Made by a program: the position numbers and the translations under genes. This document shows positions 59,166 to 64,000 of a DNA stretch of 64,000 bases, in pieces. Below the pieces are notes generated by a model. It was not told the DNA's origin, searched no databases, and saw only the letters and a program-made list of their open reading frames with translations. Source of the DNA: Tillus elongatus. Taxonomy: Eukaryota > Arthropoda > Insecta > Coleoptera > Cleridae. The stretch covers positions 186,001 to 250,000 of the forward strand of contig OZ023269.1 in assembly GCA_964006375.1 (NCBI GenBank). Direction: 5' to 3'. Each line of letters opens with the position of its first letter. Within the stretch, counting starts at the first letter, position 1.

Positions 59166-60206
59166 CAGGGGTGGCGGATCTCTGGCACGCGTGTCAGAGG
59201 TGGAACGTATGAAAAAATTGCTGGCACCCAAAAATTTGCTGGTGCAGCGTTTACGTTCTCCGATGCACGGGAGCGTAGACGACTTTTGCAGAAACATTTT
59301 CTGTGTCCTAAAATCTTTGGAAATACTTATTTCTGACAAAAAAAAGGAGAAGAAACTTGTTACACTGAGAAGCGGACTAACCACATGAAACGAAAAATAA
59401 GGCTGTATGACTTATTTCTACTTGCATCATTATGAATCTCATGAAAGACTAGATCAAGTTAAATTGACACAGGAGTTTTTCGGAATTGTTTAGTCAATTA
59501 TTGAGCATTTTTTCTCAAGATTTACCCAATTCAGACAATCTGCAGAAACCTCAAAATTGATTTTAAATCCAGATACATCAACAGATATTCTTAATTTGAA
59601 AATTTTTAAATGGCTACATTTGAAATGCAATTGACTGATTTTCAATCGAGTTCAATATGGAAGCAAACGTCTATAGATTTGAGAATAGTTTCGGAAATTA
59701 TTGAAAAAGATCGATTATTGGGCACAATTAAAAATAAGCCAGAAGAGAAAATACTGAAAACTTGGAATAGCATATCCGGAACCTTTAATTGGTTAAAGAC
59801 ACTAGCGACGGCTATATTGTCAGTTGTTTCTTCCACATATCCACGAGAGTCATTATTTTCAGAAACGAGTTTTATAAGGGACAGCATGAGAAATAGAATG
59901 ACTGATAAATCTAGCATGGCCAGCGTTCTGTTGAAAGTGACGAATTATGAACCTGACATTAAATATTTGTCATCCAAGATTCAGCAAAAAAAACGCATTA
60001 ATTAACTTAAACTTATAATAAATTTTTATATTTCACTTTAATCTTTAAGAACTTTAATGTTAATTTTAACGCTTTCTAATAAAAACGTTTGGTTTTATTT
60101 GATTTCTATTATTAATTGTGTTTTTCAGTATTACTAATAGCTTGGCACGTCAGAAAAATAGATTTTATTTTTTGGTGCGCATACCGAGAAAGGTTCGCCA
60201 CCCCTG
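59166..60206 (+). mobile_element. hAT element, internally deleted, 8-bp target duplication
   Basis: The ends are CAGGGGTGGCGGAT and GGTTCGCCACCCCTG. They are flanked by TCTTAGAT (59,158-59,165) and TCTTAGAC (60,207-60,214), an 8-base target duplication with one change, the hAT hallmark. Only the C-terminal part of a transposase remains inside. Confidence 0.85.
59610..60005 (+). pseudogene. hAT transposase C-terminal fragment
   Basis: 131 codons are open, with TFNWLKTLATAILSVVSSTY, then ESLFSETSFIRDSMRNRMTD and SVLLKVTNYEPDIKYLSS. This is the hAT C-terminal dimerisation region (LxxSxxESLFSxxxFIRxxxRNRxTD), close to ZBED/GTF2IRD2-type transposases. The BED finger and catalytic acids are missing, so it cannot act alone. 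Confidence 0.75.
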
Positions 60207-60214
60207 TCTTAGAC

Positions 60215-60443
60215 GATAGACCCTCGGAACGACGGCTTTACGCCCCCTTCGAAGGGTGGAACGTGCAGGCATTAAACTTGCTCAAATACAATGCCACAAC
60301 CTCGATTAATGGTAATTTTACAGTATGTACTGAAAAAGTGAAAGGGCAACCCTGGGAATCGAACCCAGTACCCTTCAGTTCACAGGTACAATCAATCAAT
60401 CAAGAGGCACATATTCTTAACACTGAAACACCGAGTCCCTTGA
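60215..60443 (-). mobile_element. tRNA-derived SINE, partial
   Basis: The minus-strand head (reverse of GAATCGAACCCAGTACCC and CACTGAAACACCGAG) has an extra short stretch including AATCAATCAATC inside it. The body is truncated near 60,215, just after the hAT element's target duplication. Confidence 0.75.
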
Positions 60444-61280
60444 TATATCTAATTAGGAAACGTTAGTACACTACATATTTTCCACAATTAGACGGCTACG
60501 TTGTCACCTGACATTGAAATTCGAACTCAATTTATATTCATTATTTTGATTAAACTGATATATAAAGACATAATTATGCATATGTTTAAATATAATTTCA
60601 AGTACATTTAACAAATTGTACGCAAAATATAAATTAATAACCACTAATAGTTGGTTCCAGTAGTTTAATATATTTAATTTACCATTAAAAAAGACAATGA
60701 GGGTTGTTAAATAATAAACACTAAAACAAGGTAAAACTGATTAAGGTGGCAGGTAATGAAACAAATGCTTAAAAGATTAACGCTTTGAATAATAATAATT
60801 TGTTGAATAATCATTGAAATATATTTTCTGTTTGTTACAAAATACAATGACAAAGAATTTAATTCAACTTTTATGTGCTGTAGCAATTGCAAATAACAAT
60901 AGAGTACCGTGGTCTGTTCTGTTCGTCTACAGCTTCAGAATATTAATAGATTATTTCCGGTCACTGGCTCTGAAATTCCTGTCTATTTTCAACACATAGC
61001 CAATCAAATTAATTTATTCGACATGTTATAAACAATATTTTGATCTAACTTTAATTTTATAGCTGTTTCAATAAACAATTTATAATTGGAAGATTAAAAG
61101 ATTGCTACAAATTTGGCACGAGTTGTTCATTCACAGTGGCGTGCGAAATCTTAAACCTACAAATATTTCTTTGGAAACTTATATTTAAATGTTCTATTAG
61201 GCTATTGAGAAATACGGTCAAGGCTGTGACTGTTGACCGTTTGGGGCCACAGCCATGGTGGCGTGGATTTAATATCTTGT
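60444..61280. other. Nothing recognised
   Basis: AT-rich sequence. A plus-strand ORF at 60,847 has a hydrophobic start but no support. No repeats recognised. Confidence 0.4.
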
Positions 61281-61284
61281 ATTT

Positions 61285-61750
61285 TTAAATGAATGCCAGC
61301 AACCTTCTCTTAAGCAGCTTTTCAAATACCTTTGATATAATCGGAAGTAGCGAAATAGGCCTGTAGCTGTCAGAATCATCCAAAGCAGCCTTTTTATGAA
61401 TTGCAAGCAGTTTTCCCAGCTTTAACTTTTTAGGAAAGTTACCCTGAATCATACACATACACTTCTTAAGCCCCCACACAAATATAGTTCTCCATTGGTT
61501 GTTGGGTACGTGTGCAGATTTCTTTTTGTTATGTGTTATATCCATAGCCTCCTTTACTGAATAATCAAGGCTGCTAGATATATTTATACCGCCACTTGTA
61601 AAATGTGTAAAATGCTTCTTAAGTTGATTGGCATTAAAAGTAGTTTCCAAGTTTGAACAGCGTCGTTTGCCACACTCTTTGTCAACGATCGTTCATACAG
61701 CTTTAACTTTATTGTCTGCGACATTGATATATTCATTATTTCTTCTCCTG
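61285..61750 (-). pseudogene. Non-LTR RT N-terminal relic
   Basis: A minus-strand frame of 121 codons contains FPKKLKLGKLLAIHKKAALD and SYRPISLLPIISKVFEKLLK, the YRPISLLP motif 0/1 region of LINE reverse transcriptases. Upstream pieces in other frames extend to about 61,740. The catalytic motifs lie beyond the break at 61,285 and are missing. Confidence 0.7.
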
Positions 61751-62078
61751 ACTTAACTTGTGTATGTTACTCTCATTTGCTCTCGTTATGACAGGAGTGT
61801 TAAGAACTGTTATTTATACGTTTTTATACGAGGTATAATTCATTCAATCAACTTTATGTTTGTACCAATATTTAATTGGAGTTTTATAATGAATCTATAC
61901 ACCAGAAAATTGTTGCTGCACTCGCAGGCCATATCAAGCCAAGAAATTGAAAATTACATGAAGAAGGGACCGTCAGATCAAACTTACCAACAAGTTGAGT
62001 TGAGTTTGAGTGAGTGAGTCTAAACACTCAAACACTCGGGATGGCACGAACAATTACCAACAAGTAAGGAGACTACTA

Positions 62079-62163
62079 CAAAAAGTTAAAGGGGAACTCT
62101 TGGATCGAACCCAGGGTCCTTCGGTTTAGAAGCACACGTTCTTATCACTGAACCACCGACGCT
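62079..62163 (-). mobile_element. tRNA-derived SINE, head only
   Basis: The reverse of the tRNA-like region (GGATCGAACCCAGGGTCC and CACTGAACCACCGACGCTAT). The body is missing after AAAAAGTTAAAGGGG. Confidence 0.65.
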
Positions 62164-62491
62164 ATAATACTGTTTTAAAACGAATCAAATTAAATATCAA
62201 TATTACGAAAACAAAAGTAAAACTGATCGTGGTATAATCTGCAAAACAGCCCGAATTTCTAAGCCCAAGTGATGAGGTGTTCCATCTTGTTAGTCATACA
62301 TCTCTCTGAAAAGTGCGGAAGCTACAACGCAATTAAAAAAATTCTACAGACCCTTAAGATTGCGACGCAAATGCGACATCGCCTGTAGACTGTGCTGATG
62401 TGGTTAATCCCTTGATATTTTGTGCTCTTTAAGTCATGTATTTATCTACTTAACAAAAGCCAGTCTCTTAGTCAATTTCAGATAATAAAAC

Positions 62492-63788
<1,297 letters not shown>

Positions 63789-64000
63789 ACTACAAACAGC
63801 AACAAAAGCAATAACGGCCAGGTTTAAAAAAATTCGCTGTCTCAAGAGATTTATATCTAAATAAACTCAATAAATATTTATTGTATTATCGAATATGGTC
63901 AATTTTCCAAGACCAAAAAACAGGTTTTATTTATTGCAAGTATCTCACTCCTTTCAAGAACGCTTTACCGTTTTTTTTTTCGCCGATAGATTTTTATACC

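Noticed and set aside
60847..60999. MTKNLIQLLCAVAIANNN as a signal-peptide exon
   Set aside because: It is on the plus strand, so it cannot belong to the lectin. It has no convincing donor and no partner exon.

Overview
The window is AT-rich eukaryotic DNA, almost certainly from an insect. Real exons are short, have GT/AG splice sites and are separated by kilobases of introns full of transposable elements. The two host genes, a cytosolic carboxypeptidase and a C-type lectin conserved in insects, have animal family signatures. The mobile elements (jockey/CR1-like and Penelope-like retroelements, Tc1/mariner, hAT, piggyBac and a tRNA-derived SINE) fit an insect too. The order cannot be settled from sequence alone; one short repeat end near 55.7 kb resembles lepidopteran elements, but that is weak evidence.

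Host gene 1 (+ strand, 4.6-34.7 kb and beyond) is a CCP2/CCP3-like cytosolic carboxypeptidase. Six exons join with consistent phases and cover the N-domain and the start of the M14 zinc-peptidase domain (HPGE motif). The first exons and all exons after 34,724 were not found. Host gene 2 (- strand, 56.6 to 43.9 kb) is a C-type lectin in four phase-consistent exons ending in a stop codon, with a polyadenylation signal at about 43,750. Its signal-peptide exon was not found.

Most of the rest is repeats. The dominant one is a family, called here the TA-core element, with more than 20 whole or partial copies. One end is a hairpin built on TTTTAGTGAATTTTC. A conserved block containing CCGGGGTCAGTTTCAA follows, then a long (TA)n tract, then a block starting CACACCGATAACTC. 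The other end is CACTTGCTGCGTCC. Two copies interrupt the same point of two related LINE copies (about 16.8-20.5 kb and 36.6-39.9 kb). One copy has a 2.07-kb DD41D mariner with 341-bp inverted repeats inside its (TA)n tract. Seven copies of a tRNA-derived SINE, three clear copies of one LINE family, other LINE, Penelope, Tc1, mariner, hAT and piggyBac relics, and several minisatellites (141, 120, 150 and about 170 bp periods) make up much of the remainder.

No operon, CRISPR array, rRNA or intact tRNA gene was seen. The best candidates for something undescribed are the TA-core element family, its shared insertion in two LINE copies, the GC-rich degenerate tandem array at 57.0-58.1 kb, and the 84-bp GC-rich poly(A)-tailed retrocopy at 17.37 kb.
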